Positions 17,154-26,391 of a DNA stretch of 64,000 nt are shown here, piece by piece (the stretch's first letter is position 1; every line of letters starts with the position of its first letter). Source of the DNA: Dinghuibacter sp964544695 (GTDB lineage: Bacteria; Bacteroidota; Bacteroidia; Chitinophagales; Chitinophagaceae); NCBI GenBank assembly GCA_964544695.1, contig CAZJDB010000187.1, positions 25,805 to 89,804 of the forward strand, read 5' to 3'. Below the pieces are notes generated by a model. The model was not told the origin of the DNA. It did no database searches and was given only the letters and a program-made list of their open reading frames with translations. The position numbers and the translations under genes are program-made.

Positions 17154-18104
17154 ATGCACATGGCTTTATTCCGAATCATCCACATCACGAAGTACGAGTA
17201 CGACAGGCCGGTAAAGGAAAGCTTGAACGAAGTCCGGATATTTCCCTACCCTTGTGCGGAACAGGAGGTGCTCCAGCACGATTTGCACATCAGCACCCAA
17301 CCCGATGTTTACGTGTTTACGGACTATTGGGGTAACAAGGCCGGCACATTTAACGTCTATCCCCCGCACAAGATGCTGGCCATCGAAAGCCGCCTGACGG
17401 TGCGCACTACCGGCGCCTCTCAACTGAACATTAATTTCCACTCCACCTTTGAACAATTGTCGGTCGAATCTGCGGATCAGCTCCTGCTCCTGGAATTGGC
17501 CAGGCCAGCCTACCTGGCATCCGAGGAACTAATGGGCCAGATTGTTGCCCGGGTCCGCCAGAGCGGCCGTAGCGTGGCCACCGTGGTGGAACAGTGCAGC
17601 GAATATATCTTCAAGAACTTCCAATACATCAAGGGCATTACGGATGTGGAGACTACCGTTGATGAGATCCTCGAAAAAAGTGCGGGCGTATGCCAGGATT
17701 TTGCGCACCTCATGCTACAGATCCTCCGCAGTTGCGGGATACCCGCGCGCTACATCAGCGGGTATATTTGCCCCAACAAGAACGGGATGCGTGGGGAAGG
17801 CGCCACACATGCATGGGTGGAGGCCTGGATTCCGGGGTACGGATGGGCGGGAATCGATCCTACCAATAATGTCTGGGTCACCAATAAACACGTGAAGCTT
17901 TCCGTGGGCAGGGACTTCAATGATTGCAGTCCCGTTAAGGGTTCCTTCCGGGGTCCCGCCCGCCAAACCCTTTCCGTATTCGTTTCCATAGGATACGAAG
18001 ACGGAAAAATTTCCGAAGAATTAAACAATATTCACCTCCACAGCAACACGACGCAACCCGAGGAGGCTCTCCTCGATGGAAGTTTCCAGGGTCAGCAGCA
18101 GTGA
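17154..18104 (+). CDS. Transglutaminase-like cysteine protease family protein
   Basis: 316 residues; the start may be ATG 17154 or 17160. An N-terminal beta domain (ITKYEYDRPVKES) precedes the papain-like transglutaminase core, with Cys in SAGVCQDFAHLMLQILR, His in THAWVEAW and Asp in GIDPTNN, so the catalytic triad is complete. No signal peptide is seen. Third gene of the ATP-grasp/alpha-E operon; the set probably acts together on a peptide or amide bond. Confidence 0.9.
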   Translation: MHMALFRIIHITKYEYDRPVKESLNEVRIFPYPCAEQEVLQHDLHISTQPDVYVFTDYWGNKAGTFNVYPPHKMLAIESRLTVRTTGASQLNINFHSTFEQLSVESADQLLLLELARPAYLASEELMGQIVARVRQSGRSVATVVEQCSEYIFKNFQYIKGITDVETTVDEILEKSAGVCQDFAHLMLQILRSCGIPARYISGYICPNKNGMRGEGATHAWVEAWIPGYGWAGIDPTNNVWVTNKHVKLSVGRDFNDCSPVKGSFRGPARQTLSVFVSIGYEDGKISEELNNIHLHSNTTQPEEALLDGSFQGQQQ

Positions 18105-18133
18105 TGCGACCGGATTACCGTACTTTTGGCGAC

Positions 18134-20047
18134 ATGAGAAAGCTCTTCTGCGTTGCCGCGCTAACCACAAGTTTGGCGGCCTCCGCCCAGTATCATCCCG
18201 CCAATATCTTTTCCCCTGAATTCTATACCGAAAGGGGGAACCTGCAACACAGCGCAAACGGCGCTCCCGGCCCCGCCTACTGGCAAAACCGCGCGGATTA
18301 TCACCTCCACGCCACCCTGGACACGACGGCAAAAACGCTCAGCGTCACCGAAACCATCGACTATACCAACAATAGTCCCGATGCCCTGGATTGCCTTTGG
18401 CTGCAGCTCGAACAGAATACATACAAAGACGACGCGCGGTCCAATTACTATACCGCATTCCATCCGGGTCAACACACGACAGGGTACCATTTTGTATCGG
18501 TGACCATCGGGGAAACCAAGGCCGACTATATCATCACCGATACACGAATGCAAATCCGCCTCAAGCAACCCTTGGCATCCAAAGGCGGCAAAATCAGTGT
18601 GCACATTCAATACCATTATGAGATTCCGGGGGATTTCGGAGGCAGGACGGACTACACGTCCACGTTAAAAGGAACCATATTCGAAATCGCCCAGTGGTAT
18701 CCCCGCATGAGCGTCTACGATGACTCCAGGGGATGGAACAACCTCCCCTTCCTGGGCAGCGGTGAGTTTTACTGCGAATATGGCAATTTCGACTACAGCA
18801 TAACCCTCCCCTGGGATATGATCGTCGCGGGATCGGGAGAACTTGTCAACCCTTCCGAAGTGCTGACGCCGACGCAGGTCCAGCGCCTTCAAACCGCCCG
18901 GGGCAGTGACAAAACGGTGATGATCCGGGCTGCATCTGAGATTGGCGCCGCCTCCCGTCCCGTACACCAGGGCACCCTAACCTGGCGCTTCAAAATGGAC
19001 AATACCCGGGACGTTGTATTCGGCGCATCCAGGGCATATATCTGGGATGCGGCCAGGGTTAATTTGCCAGGAGGAAAAAAATCCCTCGCCATGTCCGTCT
19101 ACCCGGTGGAAAGCGAGGGCCAGGGCGCTTGGAGCAGGTCGACCGAGTACCTCAAGGGCGCCATCGAATATTTTTCCGACAAATGGTTCGTGTATCCCTA
19201 TCCCGTTGCCATCAACGAAGCAGGGATTGCCGGGGGCATGGAATACCCAGGGATACTTTTCGATGCCATTACCGACAAAGGAGAGGACTTGTTTGCGGTT
19301 ACTGCTCACGAGATCGGTCACAACTGGTTCCCCATGGTCGTCGGCTCGGACGAGCGCCGCTATGCCTGGATGGATGAAGGCCTGAATACGTTTATAGATA
19401 TCTATGCATCGGATGTTTTCAATCACGGTGAGTACGCACCCAAACGCGATCCTGAATACGCCCCCGGCAGGGGTAATCCAGCCGATGAGATTATTCCCGT
19501 GCTATTGGACACCGCCGCAACGACCCTCATGACCACCGCTGATGCTACGCCCGAAAAATACAGGCACCCCGTCATTTATTTCAAAACGGCGTTTGGTATG
19601 GTCTTGCTCAGGGAACAGGTTCTGGGACCCGATCGCTTCGACTACGCTTTTCGTGAATACATCCGTCACTGGGCCTACAAGCATCCCACGCCACAGGACT
19701 TTTTCCGTTCGATGGAAAACGGGGCAGGAGAGGACCTGGCCTGGTTCTGGCGGGAATGGTTTTACCACAACTGGCCACTTGACCTGGCAGTCCGTGATGC
19801 ACACTACACTTCAGGAAAAGGCACCGAAGTGACGGTAGTCAACCTCCAAAAGATGGCGATGCCCTGCACCGTAGAGGCTGTGCTGAAAGACGGAACCAAA
19901 CAGCGGATTCATTTGCCCGTGGAAACGTGGTTGCAGCAGGATCACGTCACCATAACGTTCCCCGGCAGCGCGGCGAGTGTGACGGTTGATCCCGACGCGG
20001 CACTACCCGACATGGACCGGAGCAACAATACCTTACGGCTGCCCTAG
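18134..20047 (+). CDS. M1 family metallopeptidase, secreted
   Basis: 637 residues from the ATG at 18134, where a signal peptide starts (MRKLFCVAALTTSLAASAQ). An upstream in-frame ATG at 18101 lies before the TACTTTTG promoter box (18121-18128) and was rejected. The zinc site is HEIGHNW with the second Glu in WMDEGLNTF. The substrate-binding segment GIAGGMEYPG is the GxMEN-like motif of M1 aminopeptidases. It is likely a periplasmic aminopeptidase. The 3' end overlaps the convergent M28 gene by 15 bases. Confidence 0.9.
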   Translation: MRKLFCVAALTTSLAASAQYHPANIFSPEFYTERGNLQHSANGAPGPAYWQNRADYHLHATLDTTAKTLSVTETIDYTNNSPDALDCLWLQLEQNTYKDDARSNYYTAFHPGQHTTGYHFVSVTIGETKADYIITDTRMQIRLKQPLASKGGKISVHIQYHYEIPGDFGGRTDYTSTLKGTIFEIAQWYPRMSVYDDSRGWNNLPFLGSGEFYCEYGNFDYSITLPWDMIVAGSGELVNPSEVLTPTQVQRLQTARGSDKTVMIRAASEIGAASRPVHQGTLTWRFKMDNTRDVVFGASRAYIWDAARVNLPGGKKSLAMSVYPVESEGQGAWSRSTEYLKGAIEYFSDKWFVYPYPVAINEAGIAGGMEYPGILFDAITDKGEDLFAVTAHEIGHNWFPMVVGSDERRYAWMDEGLNTFIDIYASDVFNHGEYAPKRDPEYAPGRGNPADEIIPVLLDTAATTLMTTADATPEKYRHPVIYFKTAFGMVLLREQVLGPDRFDYAFREYIRHWAYKHPTPQDFFRSMENGAGEDLAWFWREWFYHNWPLDLAVRDAHYTSGKGTEVTVVNLQKMAMPCTVEAVLKDGTKQRIHLPVETWLQQDHVTITFPGSAASVTVDPDAALPDMDRSNNTLRLP

Positions 20048-21670
20048 GCTTTTGTCCCGGACCGCCTTGAACTCCGAACCCGATTTCCAGGTGGGCCATA
20101 TATCGCTATTAGCAAGCTGTTTCCCAAGCAGGAACAAGAGCTCGACGTGCTGCAACCCACCATCAAACGTCCACGTGGGATCGTATTCATCGGAGGGGCT
20201 GTGGTAATGCTTATTTGTGTAGTCGTCTTCCAACTGTTTCCCGTAAACTTTCCCTTTGCCCACCACGTCTATGCCGGAAGCAGCGTCCAATGCGGGCACC
20301 CCGGCTTTTGCGAAACTAAAGTGATCGGAGCGGAAATAACCGCCCGCCTCAGGATTGGGCTCGGGCGCGATATAACGGCCCTGGGCCTTGACCAACCCGG
20401 CAAACAAGTCTTCCAGGGTGGACTGCCCTTCTCCAGTAATCACTTCGTCATTCGTCTTTTCATGGGGATCGATGACATCCATATTGATTTCGGCGACCGT
20501 CTTATTCAGGGGATAAACAGGGTGCTCCGCGTAATAGGCGGACCCGAGCAAACCTTGTTCTTCTGCAGTGACCGACAGGAATACCACGGTCCTTTCCGGA
20601 ACCATGTCAAGCTGCTTGAAAGCCCTCGCAATTTCCAGGAGGGCCGCACTGCCGCTCGCATTGTCCAGGGCGCCGTTGTAAATCGAATCGCCTCTTTCAT
20701 CGGGCTTTCCTATACCCAGGTGATCCCAATGCGCAGTATAGATGATGTATTGGTCGGGATGTTTCGATCCCGTGATCTTGGCGATCACATTTTTCGAAGA
20801 ATTGTACACCGCCTTTACGTGCACCCGCGTCGACAGGTGCAAGTCGAGGGGAACGGGCTTGAAACCGGGGTGACCAGCCGTTGCCAACAAGGTAGTGTCG
20901 CGCCCCGCGGCAGCCAGCATTTTGGCCGCGGCATCTCCGGTCACCCAGCCATTCAGCGTGCAATGATATTCCGGGGTTCCCCTTTTGTCCAGGTAAAGTT
21001 TGGAACCACCCCAACTATTCTGGACAACCTTGAAGGGGTAGGAGGCGGCGGACGTATTGTGGATGATCAGACAGGCCTTGGCCCCCTGCCGTGCAGCTTC
21101 TTCATACTTATAGGTCCAGCGCCCGTAATACGTCATCCTATGGCCTTTGAATAAAGTGGAATCGTAAAAACCCGGATCGTTCACCATGACCAGGACCACC
21201 TTCCCCTTCACATCAAGACCCGCATAGTCATTCCAATGGTATTCCGGAGCGACGATACCGAATCCCGCAAAGACAACAGGGGTCTTGTTCAGGACCGCAA
21301 GCGAATCGGGGTTTTCGGTGCTCAATACATAGTCGTCCATTTTGTGTAACGCGAACGAAGACCGCGCCGACGACACAGTCATCGTAGAATCCCCGTTGGG
21401 CGTGATTTCCACGAGAGGCACCTCCTGGAGGTAGCTGTTTCCGTTGCCGGGTTCGAGTCCCAGGCGCTGGAAGGTCCCGGCCATATAAGCCAGTACCTTG
21501 GGCTCGGCGGCAGAAAAGGGCTTCCTGCCTTGCAGGGAATCGGAAGCCAAAACGATGATGTGTTGCGCCAGGCTGTCCCTGTTGAACAGGGATCCGGATC
21601 CGCTGCCGGAATGGCATCCGCCCAGCAGCAAGGCCAGGGAAACCAAGGTGATGTTGTAACTTCTGGTCAT
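20033..21670 (-). CDS. M28 family zinc peptidase, lipoprotein
   Basis: 545 residues. A lipoprotein signal (LALLLGGC, then HSGSGSGS) is followed by an inserted PA-like domain (about 130-290). The catalytic domain shows TAHWDHLGIG (zinc His), DNASGSAALLEIAR (bridging Asp), TAEEQGLLGS (catalytic Glu pair), INMDVID and SDHFSFAKAGVPAL (last His). These are all ligands of the M28 aminopeptidase family. It faces the periplasm or cell surface and pairs with the convergent M1 peptidase. Confidence 0.9.
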   Translation of the reverse strand: MTRSYNITLVSLALLLGGCHSGSGSGSLFNRDSLAQHIIVLASDSLQGRKPFSAAEPKVLAYMAGTFQRLGLEPGNGNSYLQEVPLVEITPNGDSTMTVSSARSSFALHKMDDYVLSTENPDSLAVLNKTPVVFAGFGIVAPEYHWNDYAGLDVKGKVVLVMVNDPGFYDSTLFKGHRMTYYGRWTYKYEEAARQGAKACLIIHNTSAASYPFKVVQNSWGGSKLYLDKRGTPEYHCTLNGWVTGDAAAKMLAAAGRDTTLLATAGHPGFKPVPLDLHLSTRVHVKAVYNSSKNVIAKITGSKHPDQYIIYTAHWDHLGIGKPDERGDSIYNGALDNASGSAALLEIARAFKQLDMVPERTVVFLSVTAEEQGLLGSAYYAEHPVYPLNKTVAEINMDVIDPHEKTNDEVITGEGQSTLEDLFAGLVKAQGRYIAPEPNPEAGGYFRSDHFSFAKAGVPALDAASGIDVVGKGKVYGKQLEDDYTNKHYHSPSDEYDPTWTFDGGLQHVELLFLLGKQLANSDIWPTWKSGSEFKAVRDKSLGQP

Positions 21671-21701
21671 TTTTCAGGTATATAATTTATAAATTTAGGA
21701 T

Positions 21702-24041
21702 ATGCGGACCTTATTCAAAAACAAAGCCTTCAGCCTGCTCAATATTGTCGGGCTGGCCGTTGGGATCACCTGTGCTTCCCTGATCTTCCTTTGGGTCGAA
21801 AACGAATATTCTTACAACGATTCCTTCCCCAAACGGGACCGCCTTTATCGCATCATGGAAATACAAACGTATGAAGGCAAGCCGGCCGTTTTCGTGGCGG
21901 AACCCTTACTCATGGCTGCGGCAATCAAAAAGGAAATACCGGGGATCAAGGAAAGTACAAGACTGTATCTCGGCGATAATTTCAGGGCTTTGTTTTCTGT
22001 TGGGGACAAAGGAATCAACGAACAGGGCAAATATGCCGACTCCTCTATATTCGCCATGCTGGATTTGCCCTTTGTGTACGGCACCCCGCGGGGCGCTTTC
22101 CGGGACCTGAATTCCATCGTCATCAGCCGGTCCATGTCCAGTAGGTTCTTCGGAGAGACCAACCCGGTGGGCAAGACCGTGAAAATGGAAGATGCCCAGG
22201 AATATAAAGTGACAGGCGTCTTCCAGGATCTACCCTCCACCACTACCTTCGTCTTCCAATGGCTGATCCCGTTCGATGTCTATGCCTCGAAGCAAAGCTG
22301 GGCTACATTCTGGGGCGCCAATGGGGCGGCCACTTATGTGGAGCTCGATCCTTCCGCCAACGTGGATGCAGTGAACCGCGTGCTGAAAGGATACCTGGGG
22401 ACCAAGCAGCCCGGCCTCAAGACCCAATGCTTCCTGTTTCCCATGAAAGACTGGAACCTGAGGGCCAAATTCACCGACGGGAAACCCGACGGGGGAAAGA
22501 TCACCTTCGTGCGCTTGTTTTCCCTTATCGCCTGGATCATCCTGGGCATTGCGTGCATCAATTTCATGAACCTGGCGACGGCGCGCTCGGGAGAAAGGGC
22601 AAAAGAAGTCGGCGTTCGGAAGGTCATGGGTGCTGGTAAGGCAGGATTGGTCCGGCGCTTTATCGGGGAGGCCCTGGTCCTTTCTTATGGGGCGCTGGGG
22701 GTCTCCCTGGTGTTACTCTATATCTGCCTTCCCTCCTTCAACCGGTTGGTGCAAGAAAACCTTTCCCTTCACCTGGGCTCACCCCTCCACCTGGGATTTC
22801 TCCTCGGCATAGCGACCCTCAGCGGACTGGCCGCCGGCAGCTATCCGGCCTTTTACCTTTCTTCGTTCAACCCGGTTCAGGTCTTCAAAGGCCTTCGTTT
22901 AAAAATGGCCCAAGGGACTATTTTGGTGAGGAAAGGGCTGGTCATTGCCCAGTTTACTATTTCCATTGGGCTCATCGTATGCACGGCGGTGATTTATCAG
23001 CAGCTGGCCTACGTGAATACGATGGACCTGGGCTATACCCGCAATAACCAGGTTTACGTGGAGTTGAAAGGGCAGGCCCCCGCGCACGCGGATGCGCTGC
23101 GCGCGGAGTTGCTGGCTACGGGTGTCGTTGACAATGCCGCTTCCAGCGAATTTCCCATTTCGGCGATCTGGAGCAATACGGATAATTTCAGCTGGGCAGG
23201 AAAAGATCCCGGGGCGGATATCCTCGTTTCCTTAGAGAATGTAGGTCCCGGGTACTTGTCTACCATGCATATACCCTTGAAGGAGGGCCGCGATTTTTAT
23301 CCCGAACCGGGGATGGATTCTGCAAGTGTGCTCATTAACGAATCCATGGCCACGCGAATGGGGAAAAGCGGACGCGTAGGTGGATACCTGACCGGGGAAG
23401 ACGGCCGTAAGGTAAAGGTCGTCGGCATTTTTAAGGATTTCGTGTACAATGATTTCTATCACTCCTGGGGGCCCCTTGTATTTTATAGTGGTTCCACCCC
23501 GGCCCCATACATGAACATAGCCCTGAAGCCAACTTCGAATATGAAAGGCTCCCTGGACAAGATTGGCGGCGTGATCAAAAGCTTCAGCCCTGCGTACCCG
23601 GTGGAATTCAGCTTTCTGGACGAAGAAATCGGTAAAGCCTACAAGACCGAAATGCTGACCGGAAGATTGGCTACCGTATTTGCCGGACTGGCGATTTTCA
23701 TTTCCTGCCTTGGGCTCTTTGGACTGGCCGCCTATACCGCCGAAAGACGGAGCCGTGAAATTGGCATCCGTAAAGTGTTGGGCGCTTCGGTTTCCAACCT
23801 GATGGGACTGCTCTCCAGGGACTTCGTCCAACTGGTAGGCATCTCCTGCATCCTGGCTTTTCCCATCGCCTGGTGGGCCATGCAACACTGGCTGTCAAAC
23901 TTTTCCTACCGCACGGCGTTGCACTGGTGGGTGTTTGCTTTATCCGGCGGCGGCGCCTTGGGGATTGCTGTGGTCACGGTAAGCTACCAGGCTTTCCGCG
24001 CGGCAATCGCCAGCCCGGTGAAAACGCTGCGCTCGGAGTAA
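21702..24041 (+). CDS. FtsX/MacB-type ABC transporter permease
   Basis: 779 residues with an N-terminal membrane helix (KAFSLLNIVGLAVGITCASL), a MacB_PCD periplasmic domain, three helices around residues 270-400, a second periplasmic domain and three helices near the end. The conserved coupling motifs ERAKEVGVRKVMGA and RSREIGIRKVLGAS occur in each half. No ATPase gene is adjacent, as is usual for the multiple orphan permeases of Bacteroidota. A paralogue lies at 27892-30252. Probable role: export or envelope stress transport, ligand unknown. Confidence 0.88.
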   Translation: MRTLFKNKAFSLLNIVGLAVGITCASLIFLWVENEYSYNDSFPKRDRLYRIMEIQTYEGKPAVFVAEPLLMAAAIKKEIPGIKESTRLYLGDNFRALFSVGDKGINEQGKYADSSIFAMLDLPFVYGTPRGAFRDLNSIVISRSMSSRFFGETNPVGKTVKMEDAQEYKVTGVFQDLPSTTTFVFQWLIPFDVYASKQSWATFWGANGAATYVELDPSANVDAVNRVLKGYLGTKQPGLKTQCFLFPMKDWNLRAKFTDGKPDGGKITFVRLFSLIAWIILGIACINFMNLATARSGERAKEVGVRKVMGAGKAGLVRRFIGEALVLSYGALGVSLVLLYICLPSFNRLVQENLSLHLGSPLHLGFLLGIATLSGLAAGSYPAFYLSSFNPVQVFKGLRLKMAQGTILVRKGLVIAQFTISIGLIVCTAVIYQQLAYVNTMDLGYTRNNQVYVELKGQAPAHADALRAELLATGVVDNAASSEFPISAIWSNTDNFSWAGKDPGADILVSLENVGPGYLSTMHIPLKEGRDFYPEPGMDSASVLINESMATRMGKSGRVGGYLTGEDGRKVKVVGIFKDFVYNDFYHSWGPLVFYSGSTPAPYMNIALKPTSNMKGSLDKIGGVIKSFSPAYPVEFSFLDEEIGKAYKTEMLTGRLATVFAGLAIFISCLGLFGLAAYTAERRSREIGIRKVLGASVSNLMGLLSRDFVQLVGISCILAFPIAWWAMQHWLSNFSYRTALHWWVFALSGGGALGIAVVTVSYQAFRAAIASPVKTLRSE

Positions 24042-24046
24042 AATCG

Positions 24047-24054
24047 TAATTTTG
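24047..24054 (+). promoter_or_regulatory. -7 box of the YHS lipoprotein gene
   Basis: TAATTTTG matches the TAnnTTTG consensus and ends 7 bases before the ATG at 24062, giving a leaderless or nearly leaderless transcript. No clear -33 TTG was fixed. Confidence 0.5.
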
Positions 24055-24061
24055 GGGTTGC

Positions 24062-24337
24062 ATGAAAAAGCTGTTATTCTTAGGAATTTTGGGCATTGCC
24101 GCGTGCCATACCGATGAGGGCACCGCGCCACCCACCACGCCCGCCAAAGACACCACGGTAAAAATCTATCCAGCGTCCCTCCTGGATAATAAAAAAGACC
24201 CCGTGTGCGGGATGCCCGCCGGAAGCGGTTTGGAAGATACCATCCACTACAACGGCAAAGTCATTGGATTTTGCTCCGATGCCTGTAGAGACGATTTCCT
24301 AAAAAATCCGAAGGCGTACGCCATAGAATACAAGTAA
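24062..24337 (+). CDS. YHS domain lipoprotein
   Basis: 91 residues. A lipobox (LGIAAC) follows a short signal peptide. The mature part holds a YHS domain: DPVCGMPAGSG, then YNGKVIGFCSDACRDDFLKNP, ending in an A-Y-A-I/L-E helix. YHS domains bind metals through the Cys residues (family knowledge: often heavy-metal related). The gene follows the permease by 20 bases but has its own promoter box. Confidence 0.85.
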   Translation: MKKLLFLGILGIAACHTDEGTAPPTTPAKDTTVKIYPASLLDNKKDPVCGMPAGSGLEDTIHYNGKVIGFCSDACRDDFLKNPKAYAIEYK

Positions 24338-24443
24338 CTCCACCGCCTTAGCACCTCGCCGGCTCCGCACCTCGCCGGCTCAACGACTCACCGCCGGAAT
24401 TGCCCCATTCACCGGGAAGGGGTGCCTGTCCGCCTAATCCCGA

Positions 24444-24474
24444 TTGACCGGCGCACCCCGTCCTCCTAGTTTTG
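24444..24474 (+). promoter_or_regulatory. Promoter of the FAD monooxygenase gene
   Basis: TTG at 24444-24446 and TAGTTTTG at 24467-24474 are spaced by 20 bases, a good match to the Bacteroidota consensus. The start codon is at 24494, leaving a leader of about 13 bases. The rest of the 24338-24493 gap holds only GC-rich repeats of CACCTCGCCGGCT. Confidence 0.7.
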
Positions 24475-24493
24475 TCCCATAAACTAAAAAGCT

Positions 24494-25687
24494 ATGGGGA
24501 ACATCGAACCATCATCCAGGGTACTCATCGTCGGCGGCGGCGTTTGCGGCCTGGCCCTTGCCGTGGCCTTAAAAAAGGCCGGCATCGCTTCCGAAGTATA
24601 CGAAGCGACACAATATAAAGAAGGCGCGGGGGGCGGATTCAATATTGCGCCCAACGGTATGAAAGTACTCGCAACCCTGGGCGTGGCCGCCAAGCTCATC
24701 CCCCAGGGAACCATCGTGAAAGATCACTGGTTCCGGAATGGACGCGGGAAAATCGTTGGCCATATGCGTAATGGTCGTCCCGGAGCCTACGGACAACCGG
24801 GTCTAACCCTGTCCAGGGCTTCGCTCACCGAAACGCTCAGCGGGGAACTCAGGGACCTGGACGTTCCCCTTTACTATGGTAAAAAACTCAAAGACATAAC
24901 GGATGAAGGGCTGAGGGTCACCGCTCATTTTGAAGACGGCACCGAGGCCGTAGGTTCCATCCTCATCGGCGCGGATGGAATCCGCTCCAGGACCCGCGAG
25001 CTCATCTTTCCGGACGGCCCCCGCCCCGAATTTTCGGGATTCCATGGCGTAGGAGGGCTGGTACCCCTTTCCAAATTTTCCATGCCTGCTTCCACCCAGC
25101 AAAGTCTGAATTATACCTTCGGCCAGGCGGGATTCTTTGGCTATACCGGGATTGGAAAGGAACATATGATGTGGTGGGCCAGTCTCCCGGCTCAAGCGCC
25201 ATTGTCCAGGGAAGAACTCCGGGACACCACTACCCTGAAGGAAGACATGTTGAGGCAATTCGAAGGATACCATGCACCCGTGGAAGACCTGATCTGGAAT
25301 ACCGAAAAATCGCTCAAGGTCAATATGGAAGATATTGCCTCGCTGGCCACGTGGCACCGGGGAAAGGTCCTCCTGCTGGGCGACGCAGCTCATGTCGTCA
25401 ACTCAAGCTCCGGCCAGGGCGCCTCCCTGGCCCTGGAAGACGCCCTTTACCTGGCCAGGTTGATTAGAGATTCTGAAAATACATATCACAGTGTATTCGA
25501 ACAATTTGAAAGGGAACGTAAGCCAAGAGTGGAACGCATCATCATGGAAGGAAGAAGAAAAACAGCGCGGAAAAAACCTGTGAAAGGTGTCCGGGTCAAG
25601 ATCGGGGAATGGATGATGGGATTATTCGTTGGGTTGTTTGGAGAAAAAAGCCTGGATAAGAACTACCGGTACACCGTGGATTTCTAA
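24494..25687 (+). CDS. FAD-dependent monooxygenase (PHBH-like)
   Basis: 397 residues. The FAD-binding GxGxxG region is VLIVGGGVCGLALAVALKKA with Glu at the end of beta 2. The second FAD motif is LIGADGIRSRTRE and the third GKVLLLGDAAHVVNSSSGQG, followed by an A-L-E-D-A-L-x-L-A helix. These are the signatures of group A flavoprotein hydroxylases, which hydroxylate aromatic or polyketide-like substrates with NAD(P)H. Cytoplasmic; no pathway neighbours reveal the substrate. Confidence 0.88.
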   Translation: MGNIEPSSRVLIVGGGVCGLALAVALKKAGIASEVYEATQYKEGAGGGFNIAPNGMKVLATLGVAAKLIPQGTIVKDHWFRNGRGKIVGHMRNGRPGAYGQPGLTLSRASLTETLSGELRDLDVPLYYGKKLKDITDEGLRVTAHFEDGTEAVGSILIGADGIRSRTRELIFPDGPRPEFSGFHGVGGLVPLSKFSMPASTQQSLNYTFGQAGFFGYTGIGKEHMMWWASLPAQAPLSREELRDTTTLKEDMLRQFEGYHAPVEDLIWNTEKSLKVNMEDIASLATWHRGKVLLLGDAAHVVNSSSGQGASLALEDALYLARLIRDSENTYHSVFEQFERERKPRVERIIMEGRRKTARKKPVKGVRVKIGEWMMGLFVGLFGEKSLDKNYRYTVDF

Positions 25688-25691
25688 GTAA

Positions 25692-25718
25692 CAAAAAAGG
25701 CCCTCCTTTCGGAGGGCC
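25692..25718 (-). terminator. Rho-independent terminator between convergent genes
   Basis: The 8-bp stem GGCCCTCC (25699-25706) / GGAGGGCC (25711-25718) has loop TTTC. On the minus strand it is followed by TTTTTTG, so it is an ideal terminator for 25748-26245; it may also stop the monooxygenase transcript. Confidence 0.85.
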
Positions 25719-25747
25719 CCACGTTACTATGGGTCAAGCGAAAATAC

Positions 25748-26245
25748 TTATTGATTGCCGGTTCCGTTCGAGCCGTTCCCATTCGATCCGTTGCTGCCGG
25801 AGCCGTTGCCGTTCCCCTGGTTGTTCGAACCATTGTTGTTCGGACGGGGAGGCGGTGTCTTCCAATAATTGCGGACTGCGTTGTTTACCGCATCATCCCG
25901 TTCGTGTTTCAAGTCCCGGATTTGTTGCCTTTTCTCCTTACCGGACAAGGTATTGTCGGCTTTCACCGAAGCGATCCGGTCGGAATAATCGGCTTTGATA
26001 TCGTTTACCTGCATTTGCAGCTTGGAAGGCGCGTGTCCGTAAGGGTAATATCCGTAAGGATAACCGTAAAGGGGGTATCCCAAGCCCCAATAAAACCCAG
26101 GGTAAGCATAGTAGGGTGCATAACCGCCCACGATCACGGTCCTGCCTCCATAAAAGCCGCCACCGTAGTGGCCCCCTCCGTGGAACTGGGCCGAAGCTCC
26201 GGACACCATCCCCGCCGTCAATAAAATCATCAATAGCTTTTTCAT
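25748..26245 (-). CDS. Secreted Gly/Tyr-rich protein with Asn/Gly/Ser tail
   Basis: 165 residues. A signal peptide (MKKLLMILLTAGMVSGASAQ) is followed by a Gly/His/Tyr/Pro-rich segment (about 20-75), a charged helical segment with SDRIASVKADNTLSGKEKRQ (about 80-125) and a repetitive Asn/Gly/Ser tail. Similar small exported proteins with a helix of D-x-x-L-S-x-x-E-K-x-x-Q-I pattern are common in Chitinophagaceae; the function is unknown. It could coat or bind envelope components. Confidence 0.75.
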   Translation of the reverse strand: MKKLLMILLTAGMVSGASAQFHGGGHYGGGFYGGRTVIVGGYAPYYAYPGFYWGLGYPLYGYPYGYYPYGHAPSKLQMQVNDIKADYSDRIASVKADNTLSGKEKRQQIRDLKHERDDAVNNAVRNYWKTPPPRPNNNGSNNQGNGNGSGSNGSNGNGSNGTGNQ

Positions 26246-26391
26246 AACCTTTCCTTTTTGTTACGGGTTAGACTATTGCCGGGTTTAAAAGAAAAACGCC
26301 GGTAATGGTTATAACAATACCCTAACAGATGATATTTTTATCTTTTTTAACACCTGCTTACTAAATTCGTGGTACACAATCCCCTTCCTAT